From NCBI GenBank assembly GCA_036376275.1, contig DASVAP010000339.1, positions 1 to 29,984 on the forward strand: a DNA stretch of 29,984 bases. The letters run 5' to 3'. The notes under the pieces were generated by a model that did not search any database, was not told where the DNA came from, and was given only the letters and a program-made list of their open reading frames with translations. This document shows positions 7,226 to 14,733 of this stretch, piece by piece (positions within the stretch are counted from its first letter, which is position 1; every line of letters starts with the position of its first letter). The position numbers and the translations under genes were made by a program. The DNA is from JABFRZ01 sp036376275 (lineage in GTDB: Bacteria > Planctomycetota > UBA1135 > GCA-002686595).

Positions 7226-8493
7226 CACAGCACCAGGACCTCGGCGTGCAGCATGCCCGACTGGGCCATGAGCTGCAGGATCTGGATCATGTCGCGCGGC
7301 GTCACGCCCAGGACGTTGAGCACCTCGACGACCTCGCTGAGGGTCACCGCGCCGTTCACGATCGTCAGCGGGCGGTCCTCCTCCTCGATCAGCACCGACG
7401 TGCGCGGCAGGACCTCGGTCTGGCCCTCGCTGAAGGGCCCGGGCTGGCTGGCCTCGGGCGTCTCGGCGATGGTCACCGTGAGGTTGCCCTTGGTGATCGC
7501 GCCGCGCGTGATGCGCACGCCCTCGCCCATGACGATCACCCCGGTGCGCTCGTTGACGATCACGCGCGCGAAGGGCGCGGGCGAGATCTCGCGCTCCAGG
7601 ATCGAGCTCAGGAACGAGACGGTGGCCTCGCGCGGCAGGTCGCCGGGCACGTTCACGGCCACGGTCATCGCGTCCTGCGGCACGGCCGCGCCCGGGTAGA
7701 GCAGGTTGATCGACTGCGCGATGCGCGTGGCGTTGCCGAAGGAGCCCTTGAGCGCGCGCAGGTCCAGGTACACGAAGCCGCGCTCGCTGACGATCTGGGT
7801 CGGGACCTCGCGCTCGACCTTGCCGCCCAGCGGGAGCGTGCCGACCGTCAGGTGGTTGCGCGTGGCCGAGGCGCCCTGGCCCTCGGCCGAGAAGGCCCCG
7901 GTCGTGATCGGGCCGGCGGCGGTGGCGTAGACCGTGCTGCCGGTCATGTCGAGCAGCTCGGTGGCGAGCAGCGTGCCGCCCACCAGGCTCTCGCAGTCGT
8001 AGAGCGACGAGACGCGCACGTCGATCTGGCGCCCGGGCTTGATGCCCGGCTCGAGCGAGGCCTGCACCAGCACGACCGCGGCGTTCGAGGAGGACACCGA
8101 CTGCAGGTCCAGGACGATGCCCTGCGTCTTCAGCATGCTGAGGATCGCCTGGCGCGCGGCGATGGTCGAGTCGCCCGTGCCGGCGAGGCCCGTCACCAGG
8201 CCGACGCCCTGGATCTGGTTCTCCTCCTGCCCACGCACGACGGCCATGTCGCCGATGCGCACGGTGATGCCGCCGCTGGCGCCGGCGCCCGGCAGAATGT
8301 CCGGACGCGGCCCCCGCAGCACGGTGGACTGCGAGTAGCCCTCGGGCTGGCGCGGGGCCTCGACGGCGCCGGCCCACACGCGGGCCTCGGGCGCGCCGCC
8401 CTGGGCCTGGCCCTGGGCCTGCGCCGGGGTCTGCAGGAGCACGGTCGTGAGCGCGAGGAGCAGCATCAGAAGGGCCACAGCCAGACGATGCAC
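7225..8493 (-). CDS. flgI: flagellar P-ring protein FlgI
   Basis: 422 aa from the GTG at 8493. It has a Sec signal (hydrophobic residues 4-18, cleavage near AQAQ), then the FlgI core with RIGDMAVVRGQEENQIQGVG and GLVTGLAGTGDS near residues 75-108. It ends in the typical EVLNVLGVTPRDMIQILQLM and LHAEVLVL. Two starts are possible. GTG 8493 overlaps flgH by 28 nt but supplies the H-R charged start of the signal. ATG 8466 overlaps the flgH stop by one base (TGATG, as at flgI/flgJ) but leaves a signal with no positive charge. I keep the longer form with moderate certainty. The product forms the periplasmic bushing around the rod. Confidence 0.95.
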   Translation of the reverse strand: MHRLAVALLMLLLALTTVLLQTPAQAQGQAQGGAPEARVWAGAVEAPRQPEGYSQSTVLRGPRPDILPGAGASGGITVRIGDMAVVRGQEENQIQGVGLVTGLAGTGDSTIAARQAILSMLKTQGIVLDLQSVSSSNAAVVLVQASLEPGIKPGRQIDVRVSSLYDCESLVGGTLLATELLDMTGSTVYATAAGPITTGAFSAEGQGASATRNHLTVGTLPLGGKVEREVPTQIVSERGFVYLDLRALKGSFGNATRIAQSINLLYPGAAVPQDAMTVAVNVPGDLPREATVSFLSSILEREISPAPFARVIVNERTGVIVMGEGVRITRGAITKGNLTVTIAETPEASQPGPFSEGQTEVLPRTSVLIEEEDRPLTIVNGAVTLSEVVEVLNVLGVTPRDMIQILQLMAQSGMLHAEVLVL

Positions 8494-9083
8494 TTGTGGA
8501 AGAAGCCGCCGATGCCGCGCCGGCGCGTGGTGTCGCTGACCTGGCCCTCGCCCACGTAGGCCACGCGCGCCTCGGCCACCTGCTGGGACAGCACGGTGTT
8601 GTCCGCGCGCACGTCGAAGCGCCGCACGATCCCGGAGAACTCGATCACCTTGTGCTCCTCGTCCACGCGGATCTCGCGCCGGCCCTTGATGACCAGGTTC
8701 CCGTTGGGGAGCGCGTCCATGACCACGGCCGTGATGCGTGCCGTGAACTCGCCGTTCTTCTCGACGTTGGCGGTGCCGTTGAAGTCGTCCTGCGAGCTGG
8801 CCGCCAGGCGCGGCAGGACGTCGAAGGCGTCCGGGTCGATGTCGAAGTTGTCGAGCCGGTAGTCGAGCGTGGTCGCGCGCCGGAGCTGGGTCGTGTCCTC
8901 GTTCTTGATCTCCGAGTTCTCGACGATCAGCACCGTCAAGAGGTCGCCCGGGCGGCGCGCGACCTTGTCGGCGATCATGCTGCCGGGGCCGGCGTCGGGG
9001 TCGTAGATCGAGCCGGGCCGACCCTGGGCCAGGGCCGGCGCGGCGAGGAGCAGCCAGGGCAGGAGGCGGAGGAGCGGGTTCAT
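8466..9083 (-). CDS. flgH: flagellar L-ring protein FlgH, without a lipobox cysteine
   Basis: 205 aa. After a signal peptide (PLLRLLPWLLLAAPALA, then Q) comes the FlgH region GSMIADKVARRPGDLLTVLI. Later conserved blocks are ITAVVMDALPNGNLVIKGRR and IEFSGIVRRFDVRADNTV, and the protein ends QVSDTTRRRGIGGFFHK. The ring sits in the outer membrane around the rod. Most FlgH proteins are lipoproteins with L-x-G-C at the cleavage site. Here the site is A-L-A-Q with no cysteine, so it should be cut by signal peptidase I and not lipidated. The start is ATG, 14 nt after flgA. Confidence 0.95.
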   Translation of the reverse strand: MNPLLRLLPWLLLAAPALAQGRPGSIYDPDAGPGSMIADKVARRPGDLLTVLIVENSEIKNEDTTQLRRATTLDYRLDNFDIDPDAFDVLPRLAASSQDDFNGTANVEKNGEFTARITAVVMDALPNGNLVIKGRREIRVDEEHKVIEFSGIVRRFDVRADNTVLSQQVAEARVAYVGEGQVSDTTRRRGIGGFFHKCIVWLWPF

Positions 9084-9097
9084 GGCGGGGACGCGGC

Positions 9098-10033
9098 TCA
9101 CAGGGTGATCTCGCACAGGTCGCGGCCGACGACGGTGGCGACGAGCTCCTGGCGGCCGTCGGCCGTCTTGACGCGGATGCGGTCGCCGACCGAGCCGGTC
9201 TCGAGCGCCACGGCCGAGACGCGCGCCTCGATCGAGCCCTTCTTGACGCGCAGGAAGAGCGTCGCGCCCAGGGTGATGGCAGCCGGGCGGTGCACGTCGT
9301 GCGCGGTCACGCGCTCGCCGGGCGCGAGGTCGCGCTTGGCCACGGAACCCACGACCTGACGCGGGTCGAGGGCCTCGAGCGTGGAGGCGCTGGCCACCTG
9401 CACGCGCGCGCTGGCGAAGAGGTCCGGGCGCAGCTCCTCGCCCGCGCGCACGGCACGCGCCAGCACGGGGCGTGTCTCCCACACGTCCACGCGCCAGGAG
9501 GTCCACACCGTGCGGTAGCGCAGGTCGTCGACCAGCACCTCGATCGGCACCCCGATCACGCCGCTGACCAGCGCGCCCTGGTGCGGGCGCGCCACGAGAC
9601 GGCCGCCGCGCTCGCCCAGCGGGACGGTGACGGCCGGGATCGGCTCGGCCAGCACGAAGACCGCCTCGCGGCCGGCGAAGGCGCGCGCGAGCTCGGTCCG
9701 CGCGGCCTCCTCGAGCGTGGCCGGGGCGAGCTCCTCGATCTCGGGCCACACCCGGCAGGCGCGCTCGCCGGCCAGCGTGACGCGCAGGCCCGGGACGGCG
9801 CGCTCCAGCTCGGCCTGCAGGCGCTCGGCCGCGAACAGCCGGCTGAAGCCCGGCGCGGGCGCGTAGCCGAGCTCGAGCGCGCGCACGCGCGCCACGAGCT
9901 CCGCGTCGAGCCCGGTGACGAGGCACAGCTCGCCCAGCTCGATCTCGGTGCCCTTGACGCGCGCCTCGACCGGCAGCGTGACCGTGACGCCGGCCTGGGG
10001 CAGGAAGCAGAGGAAGAAGGAGGGGAGGAGCAC
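9098..10033 (-). CDS. flgA: flagellar P-ring assembly chaperone FlgA
   Basis: 311 aa, GTG start, 9 nt after flgG. A short hydrophobic signal (LLPSFFLCFLPQAG) is followed by a divergent N-terminal region. The C-terminal SAF/FlgA domain (about 180-311) contains ARAVRAGEELRPDLF, RQVVGSVAKRDLAPGERVTA and a final LETGSVGDRIRVKTADGRQE. FlgA helps FlgI assemble into the P ring in the periplasm. The sequence just before the GTG has no clear ribosome site, so translation probably depends on coupling from flgG. Confidence 0.9.
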   Translation of the reverse strand: MLLPSFFLCFLPQAGVTVTLPVEARVKGTEIELGELCLVTGLDAELVARVRALELGYAPAPGFSRLFAAERLQAELERAVPGLRVTLAGERACRVWPEIEELAPATLEEAARTELARAFAGREAVFVLAEPIPAVTVPLGERGGRLVARPHQGALVSGVIGVPIEVLVDDLRYRTVWTSWRVDVWETRPVLARAVRAGEELRPDLFASARVQVASASTLEALDPRQVVGSVAKRDLAPGERVTAHDVHRPAAITLGATLFLRVKKGSIEARVSAVALETGSVGDRIRVKTADGRQELVATVVGRDLCEITL

Positions 10034-10042
10034 GGGGAGGAC

Positions 10043-10828
10043 CTAGATGAGGTTCGAGACCTGCTGGAGCATCTCGTCGGAGACCTGGATCGTGCGGCTG
10101 TTGACCTCGTAGTTGCGCTGGGCCTGGATCAGCGCGATCAGCTCGTCCACGACGGCCACGTTCGAGCGCTCGAGGAAGGCCTGGCGCAGGAAGCCGGCGC
10201 CGGCGTCGCCGGGCGTCTGCTCGGTCGGCGAGCCGGAGCTGTCCGTCTCGCGGAAGAGGTTCGCGCCCTCGGCGCGCAGGCCGGCGGGGTTCGGGAAGCG
10301 CGTCAGGCGGATCTGCCCGCGCGCCTGGAGCACGTCCGAGCCGCCGCTGCGGATCTGCACCGTGCCGTCCTGGCCGACGATGATCTCCTGCGCGTCGGGC
10401 GGGATCGAGATGCCGGGCTCGAGCTTGAAGCCGTCGACCGTGACGAAGTCGCCGTTGCCGTCGATGCGGAAGGCGCCGTCGCGCGTGTAGCGGAACTCGC
10501 CGTTGCCCATGGCGATCTTGAAGAAGCCGTCGCCCTGGATGGCGAGGTCGAGCGGGTTGCCGGTCTGCTCGATGTCGCCCTGCAGGAACAGCTTGATCGA
10601 GCTGGAGACCTCGGTGCCCGTGCCGACCTGCAGGCCGGTCGGGACCTGCTGGCTGCGCACGGTGGTCGCGCCCGGCTCGCGCAGCGTCGTGTACAGGAGC
10701 GAGCGGAAGTTGACGCGGTTCTTCTTGAACGAGGCCGTGTTCACGTTCGCGATGTTGTTCGCGATCGTGTCGACCTGGGTCTGCTGGGCGATCATGCCCG
10801 AGGCGGCGGTGCGCATGGCGCGGATCAT
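10043..10828 (-). CDS. flgG: flagellar distal rod protein FlgG
   Basis: 261 aa, the normal length. It has MRTAASGMIAQQTQVDTIAN and NIANVNTASFKKNRVNF at the N-terminus, GNPLDLAIQGDGFF near residue 90, and a C-terminus with NVAVVDELIALIQAQRNYEV and a closing helix SDEMLQQVSNLI. This is one of the best-conserved proteins in the window. The start ATG has AAAGGA about 8 nt upstream. It is separated from flgF by 233 nt, unlike all other joins in the operon, because a palindromic element is inserted there. Confidence 0.97.
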   Translation of the reverse strand: MIRAMRTAASGMIAQQTQVDTIANNIANVNTASFKKNRVNFRSLLYTTLREPGATTVRSQQVPTGLQVGTGTEVSSSIKLFLQGDIEQTGNPLDLAIQGDGFFKIAMGNGEFRYTRDGAFRIDGNGDFVTVDGFKLEPGISIPPDAQEIIVGQDGTVQIRSGGSDVLQARGQIRLTRFPNPAGLRAEGANLFRETDSSGSPTEQTPGDAGAGFLRQAFLERSNVAVVDELIALIQAQRNYEVNSRTIQVSDEMLQQVSNLI

Positions 10829-10881
10829 GGGGAGGGTCCTTTCGGCAGCTTTGCGGGGTGGCTGGAACGCCCGGGCTCGGG

Positions 10882-11065
10882 CTAGCCCGACCTATTCATG
10901 AGACTTCGGCTGCAACGTCGCGACTGGCCGCATCTGCAGCGCTTCGCTCCCTGCGAGGCCTCAACGGCCTGTTCAAGGCCGTCTCCGGTGCTCTCGGTCG
11001 CGAATCGCTGCATCTGCGGCCATTCGCGACGTTTCGCTCGAAGTCTCATGAATAGGTCGGGCTAG
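10882..11065. repeat. CTAG-flanked palindromic MITE-like element between flgF and flgG
   Basis: The ends form a perfect 27-bp inverted repeat (10882-10908 against 11039-11065) containing CCCGACCTATTCATGAGA. The match continues imperfectly for about 65 nt per arm. At the exact centre is a 7-bp hairpin with a 5-nt loop (10964-10982), so the whole unit folds into one long hairpin. CTAG occurs at both borders (10882-10885 and 11062-11065) and could be a 4-bp target duplication around a 176-bp element. The flgF stop TAG lies inside the right CTAG, so both genes stay intact. It encodes no transposase. The family (IS5-like or IS1380-like, from the 4-bp target) is a guess. Confidence 0.8.
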
Positions 11066-11763
11066 AACGGCCGCGTCAGGCGCGCGTAGGTCTCGTCGAT
11101 GGCCTTGAAGGTGCGCGCCGTGACCTCGAAGGCGCGCTGCACGGCGATCATGTCGACCATCTCCTCGACGGCGTTCGCGTTGGAATCCTCGAGGGCGTAC
11201 TGGTGCACCTGGGCCTCGCTGGGCTGCGGCAGCACCGCGCGCGGCGCGCTCCAGAACCCGCGCGCGTCCTTGGAGAGCACGCTCGGGTCGGGGAAGTCGA
11301 CGACGCGCAGGCGCCCGATGTCCTGCACGCCCTGGCGCACGCCGCCGCCCTGGTCGATCACCAGCGGGAGCCCGACGGGGTCGATCGCGCCGCGGAACTC
11401 CTCCCACGCCAGCGGCAGGCCGTCCTCGGTGACCAGCATGCCCGCCTCGGTCATGTGGAAGGTGCCGTCGCGCGTGTAGACCTCGCCCTCGGGCCCCTCG
11501 ACGGCGAAGAAGCCGTCGCCGTGGAGCGCCAGGTCGAGATCGCGTCCGGTGCGCTGGAGGTTCCCCTGCGCGAAGTCCACTTGCGCCAGGGTCGTGACCC
11601 CGCGCACGGGCCCGCGCGCGCGCTGCACCTCGACCTCGTGCGAGGCCGTGACCCCGCGCTTGAAGCCGATCGTGCCGACGTTGGCCAGGTTGGCGGAGAT
11701 GGAATCGAGGCGCCGCTGCTGGGCGGCCATCGCGACTGCGCTGCGGTAGAGTCCGACGTTCAC
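11062..11763 (-). CDS. flgF: flagellar proximal rod protein FlgF
   Basis: 233 aa, GTG start. The N-terminus (NVGLYRSAVAMAAQQRRLDS, then ISANLANVGTIGFKRG) is the rod-protein signature, with N-L-A-N-V-G-T in place of the usual N-V-N-T. GRDLDLALHGDGFFAVEG lies near residues 77-94. The C-terminus (SNANAVEEMVDMIAVQRAFE, ending LTRPF) is the D0 helix. It is the first gene of the eleven-gene operon. A sigma-54 promoter ends 13 nt before the GTG, so the mRNA would have almost no leader. No alternative start fits, because the signature begins at residue 2. Confidence 0.93.
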   Translation of the reverse strand: MNVGLYRSAVAMAAQQRRLDSISANLANVGTIGFKRGVTASHEVEVQRARGPVRGVTTLAQVDFAQGNLQRTGRDLDLALHGDGFFAVEGPEGEVYTRDGTFHMTEAGMLVTEDGLPLAWEEFRGAIDPVGLPLVIDQGGGVRQGVQDIGRLRVVDFPDPSVLSKDARGFWSAPRAVLPQPSEAQVHQYALEDSNANAVEEMVDMIAVQRAFEVTARTFKAIDETYARLTRPF

Positions 11764-11776
11764 GCCGCGCAGGAAG

Positions 11777-11791
11777 GCAAGCGTGGTGCCA
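11777..11791 (-). promoter_or_regulatory. sigma-54 promoter of the flgF operon
   Basis: The minus strand reads TGGCACCACGCTTGC: the exact -24 TGGCAC and -12 TTGC with 5 nt between, giving the required 10 nt between GG and GC. The predicted transcript start (about 11765) is only about 2 nt before the flgF GTG. Sixteen positions are almost identical to the site before fliK. Confidence 0.85.
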
Positions 11792-11950
11792 GGCCGAGAA
11801 CGGGCCGGACGGGGTCGAGAAGCGGGGTCGGAGGAGGGCGCGGCCCAGCGACGGCGAAGGGTTTTCTTCGGGGGGCGGAAGGAGCTTCGGCCTGAAGGTC
11901 GGCGCGTCTGCGACGACGCCTCACGCGGGCTCCTTCCTCTCTCCTGGCTT

Positions 11951-12060
11951 GCCTCCGCGCCCTCCGCGTCTTCGCTCCGCGTCTCCGCGCCCCTCTGATC
12001 CCGGCTGGAAGAAGAGAGGGCGCGGAGACGCGGAGGGAAGACGCGGAGGACGCGGAGAAG
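11951..12060. repeat. inverted repeat built from CTCCGCGTC-like units
   Basis: The left arm (11951-11996) is made of alternating CTCCGCGTC / CTCCGCGCC units. The right arm (12015-12060) is close to its reverse complement, with a spacer of about 18 nt. The unit resembles the CTCTGCGTC-type intergenic repeats common in environmental genomes. I see no coding or mobile-element ends. Confidence 0.7.
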
Positions 12061-12102
12061 AGAAGGAGGGGGAAGAGAAGACGAGGCGCGCGCCGGAAAC
12101 GA

Positions 12103-12130
12103 AGCGACCCGGGTCCGGACCCGGGTCGCT
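12103..12130 (-). terminator. 28-nt perfect palindrome downstream of flgE
   Basis: Each half is AGCGACCCGGGTCC and its exact complement, giving a 14-bp potential stem with essentially no loop. It lies about 205 nt past the flgE stop. It may act as a terminator or as a dyad binding site; there is no T-tract on either strand. Confidence 0.4.
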
Positions 12131-12177
12131 CCGCTCAGCCCTCGCGGGCCGATCGCTGAGGCCGTTCGTCACGGCCA

Positions 12178-12205
12178 GATCGGACGGTTGTGCGGCCGTC
12201 CGATC
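12178..12205 (-). terminator. hairpin downstream of flgE
   Basis: Perfect 10-bp stem GATCGGACGG with its complement and an 8-nt loop. It is the second of three strong hairpins after flgE. There is no T-run after the stem. Confidence 0.4.
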
Positions 12206-12310
12206 GACTAGGGATTTCGAGTCACTGTCAGGGAAGGCACGTGTGAGGGCACGTGATCTCCTCCTTCCGTTCCTATCGGGCGAAGCGCGCGAACGCTGGA
12301 GGGTCGAGCG

Positions 12311-12345
12311 CGTGGTGGAGCCGAGCTCCGCTCGGCTACACCACG
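12311..12345 (-). terminator. hairpin containing the flgE stop codon
   Basis: An 8-bp inner and 7-bp outer stem are separated by a single mismatch, with a 3-nt loop at 12327-12329. The flgE stop TAG (12338-12336) lies in the 5' arm. Layout and tip (GAGC, 3 nt, GCTC) match the hairpin at the flgM stop. Confidence 0.6.
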
Positions 12346-14258
12346 TTCACGATCTCGCTCAGGAGCTCGTCCTGCACGGTGATGACGCGCGCGTTGGCCT
12401 GGAAGCCGCGCTGGGCCTGGATCAGGTGCACGAACTCCTCGGCCGTGTCGACGTTCGAGGCCTCCAGCGCGCCGCTGATCACCTCGCCCGCGCCGGCCAG
12501 GAGCCCCGCGCCGAGCACGCGCTGGCCCGAGTTGGCCGTGGCGCGGTAGTAGCTGTCGCCGGCCTCCTCGAGACCCGCCTCGTTGGCGAAGGTGGCGATG
12601 CCGAAGCTGCCGAGCGTCTGCTCCTGGCCGTTCGTGTAGAAGCCGCGGATCGTGCCGTCGGACTCGACCTCGAGGCTGGCCAGCTCGCCGGCGCCGAAGC
12701 CGTCCTGCTCGTCGGCCACCACGCTGGAGGGGTCGGCGAACTGCGTCAGTCCGTCGAAGGCCCCCGAGGTCCCGAGCTCGAGCGCCACGCTCTGCGCCGC
12801 CAGGGTCCCGAACTGCACGGTGATCGAGCCGCCCGTGGGCGTGCGGATCGAGCCGTCGTCGTTGAAGGTGATGCCGTCGATGGCGCCGGCCAGCACCGTG
12901 CCCTCCTCGGCCGGGACGCTGACGCGCAGGTTCCAGGAGCCGTCGGCCTGGCGCTCGTAGTCGAAGGTCAGGACGTGCGCGCCGCCGGCCGAGTCGAAGA
13001 CCTCGGTCGAGGCCGTCACCTTGTCCGGCCCGCTGCCGTTGGTCGTGACCGCGAAGTGGCTGCCGGCCCAGTTCGAGCCTCCGACCTGCCCCGTGCCGTC
13101 GCTCAGCGAGAGCGAGAGCTCGGCCTCGCCCGAGGCATCGGCCGTGACGCGGATCTCGCCCGTGGCGGCGTCGAAGCTCACCGTGGACTGGGCGAAGCGC
13201 GTCTCGAGGAAGGCCACCAGGTCCCCCACCGTCGTGCCGTCCGTGCCGTACACGAAGGAGGCGACGATCGGGGTGCCGTCCACGTCCGTGCCCGCGACCT
13301 GGATGCGGTCGCCGGCCACGTAGTCGGTCTCGTTCAGGGTCAGCGCGTTCAGGTCGGTCGTGTCGGCCGCGGTGGTCTCGGTGCCCTGCACGAAGTCGGC
13401 CAGGCCCAGGAGGCTCTTCAGGTCCTGCCCACCGGCCCCGGGCACGACCTGGATGCTGGCGCCGGCGCCGGTGCGCTCGCTGGTCAGCACGACCTCGCCG
13501 TTCGTGCCCACGCTGGCGACCACGTCCTCGGTCTGGGCGTTGATCGCGTCGGCCACGGCCTGGGCCGTGATCGGCGTGGCCGAGCCGGCGATCGAGACGA
13601 GCTGCGGCGCGCCGCCGTGCAGCGTGAGCTCCATGGTCCAGGTCTCGCCGACCGGGATCGCGAAGGGCCCGGACTGGGTCCCGAGCGTGGCCGCGGGCGT
13701 GCCCGCGTGCAGGGCCGAGGAGGTCGTCAGGACCTCGGCCAGCGGCCCGGTCACCGTGCGCGGCAGGTTGCCGGCGAAGCCGACGCGCGCGGTGGCACTG
13801 GGCGGCAGGACGCTGCGCGTGTCGATCGAGAACGGCTGGCCGTTCGCGTCGAGCACGCGGAAGCCCGTGCGCAGATCGACCATGTCGCCGTTCGCGTCGA
13901 GCCCGAAGGCGCCCACGCGGCTGTAGAGCGTCTCGTTGCCCGTCGAGAGCGCGAACAGCCCGCGGCCCTGCAGGGCCAGGTCGAAGGTGCGCCCCGAGCT
14001 GTTCAGCGCCCCCTGGTGCAGGCGCCGGTCGATCGCGGCGACCTGCACGCCCAGGCCCTGTTGCAGCGGGTTCGTGCCGCCGATCGCGCCCGTGGGCGGG
14101 GTGCCGGGACGCTGCGTGATCGAGAACAGGTCCGCGAACAGCGTGCGCGAGCTCTTGAAGCCCATCGTGTTCGAGTTCGCGAGGTTGTTGCCGATCACGT
14201 CGATCCAGGACTGGTGCGCGCGCAGGGCGCCCAGGGCGGCGATGAAGGAGGTGCTCAT
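12336..14258 (-). CDS. flgE: flagellar hook protein FlgE (enlarged)
   Basis: 640 aa, against about 400 in enterobacteria. The N-terminal signature ALRAHQSWIDVIGNNLANSN is followed by T-M-G-F-K-S. It has SSGRTFDLALQGRGLFALST near residues 86-105. The C-terminus (SNVDTAEEFVHLIQAQRGFQ, then DELLSEIVNVV) is the D0 helix. Residues of about 150-560 hold extra beta domains rich in T, G and D, including repeats similar to those in FlgK. The start ATG follows flgD by 14 nt. Its leader (AACCCACCATG) is the same as before flgL. The stop is inside a strong hairpin that ends the fliK-flgD-flgE unit. Confidence 0.95.
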   Translation of the reverse strand: MSTSFIAALGALRAHQSWIDVIGNNLANSNTMGFKSSRTLFADLFSITQRPGTPPTGAIGGTNPLQQGLGVQVAAIDRRLHQGALNSSGRTFDLALQGRGLFALSTGNETLYSRVGAFGLDANGDMVDLRTGFRVLDANGQPFSIDTRSVLPPSATARVGFAGNLPRTVTGPLAEVLTTSSALHAGTPAATLGTQSGPFAIPVGETWTMELTLHGGAPQLVSIAGSATPITAQAVADAINAQTEDVVASVGTNGEVVLTSERTGAGASIQVVPGAGGQDLKSLLGLADFVQGTETTAADTTDLNALTLNETDYVAGDRIQVAGTDVDGTPIVASFVYGTDGTTVGDLVAFLETRFAQSTVSFDAATGEIRVTADASGEAELSLSLSDGTGQVGGSNWAGSHFAVTTNGSGPDKVTASTEVFDSAGGAHVLTFDYERQADGSWNLRVSVPAEEGTVLAGAIDGITFNDDGSIRTPTGGSITVQFGTLAAQSVALELGTSGAFDGLTQFADPSSVVADEQDGFGAGELASLEVESDGTIRGFYTNGQEQTLGSFGIATFANEAGLEEAGDSYYRATANSGQRVLGAGLLAGAGEVISGALEASNVDTAEEFVHLIQAQRGFQANARVITVQDELLSEIVNVV

Positions 14259-14272
14259 GGTGGGTTCTTGCT

Positions 14273-14725
14273 CTAGCTCTCGGGGGTCGTGCTCGTCTCG
14301 CCCAGGACCTCGGTGATCGCGGCCAGCGGCACGTCCTGGCCATCGATGCGCAGCACCGCCAGGCCGTCGACGACCTTGACCGACTCGACCGTGCCCGCGC
14401 CGGGTTGCTCGGTGTCGAAGTCGATCCAGGCGACGTCCTTGCCGATCAGCGCGCTCGCCTGGGTGAGCTGCGAGAGCAGCGCGTTCGACTGGTTGAGCGC
14501 GATCATCGCGACCACGTTCTGGTTCAGGCCCTCGAGCTGCTCGAGCGACGAGAAGGTCGCGAGCTGGGCCACGAAGTCCTCGTTGGCGACCGGCGAGAGC
14601 GGGTCCTGGTTCTCGAGCTGCGACACGAGCAGCTTCATGAACGCGTTGCGGTCGAGGTTCTGGGTGGCCGCCTGCGTGAAGCCGCCGGAGTAGGGGTCGC
14701 TGGCGTCGATGCCGCTGAGGGTCAT
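14273..14725 (-). CDS. flgD: flagellar hook-capping protein FlgD (short form)
   Basis: 150 aa, shorter than the about 230 aa of enterobacterial FlgD. Residues 25-60 (NLDRNAFMKLLVSQLENQDP, then LSPVANEDFVAQLATFSSLEQ) are the conserved cap region. Residues 95-145 (ALIGKDVAWIDF, GTVESVKVVDGLAVLRIDGQ) look like the Tudor-like part. The inserted Ig-like domain is absent, as in several short FlgD proteins. It caps the growing hook and is lost at completion. It sits 8 nt after fliK and 14 nt before flgE. Confidence 0.93.
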   Translation of the reverse strand: MTLSGIDASDPYSGGFTQAATQNLDRNAFMKLLVSQLENQDPLSPVANEDFVAQLATFSSLEQLEGLNQNVVAMIALNQSNALLSQLTQASALIGKDVAWIDFDTEQPGAGTVESVKVVDGLAVLRIDGQDVPLAAITEVLGETSTTPES

Positions 14726-14733
14726 GGAAGGTC

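Larger units (their letters stand above)
11764..12335. other. 572-nt intergenic region between the two hook operons
   Basis: No gene is supported here. Read on the minus strand from flgE, it holds the stop-codon hairpin (12311-12345, partly in flgE), a 10-bp hairpin (12178-12205), a 28-nt perfect palindrome (12103-12130), a long CTCCGCGTC-type inverted repeat (11951-12060), then a stretch of about 150 nt in which I see nothing, and finally the sigma-54 promoter of flgF. Open frames across it have composition typical of repeats, not of protein. Confidence 0.7.

Noticed and set aside
10858..11055. Short ORFs inside the palindromic element
   Set aside because: They are made of the inverted repeat itself and have no independent evidence; both strands give similar products because of the palindrome.
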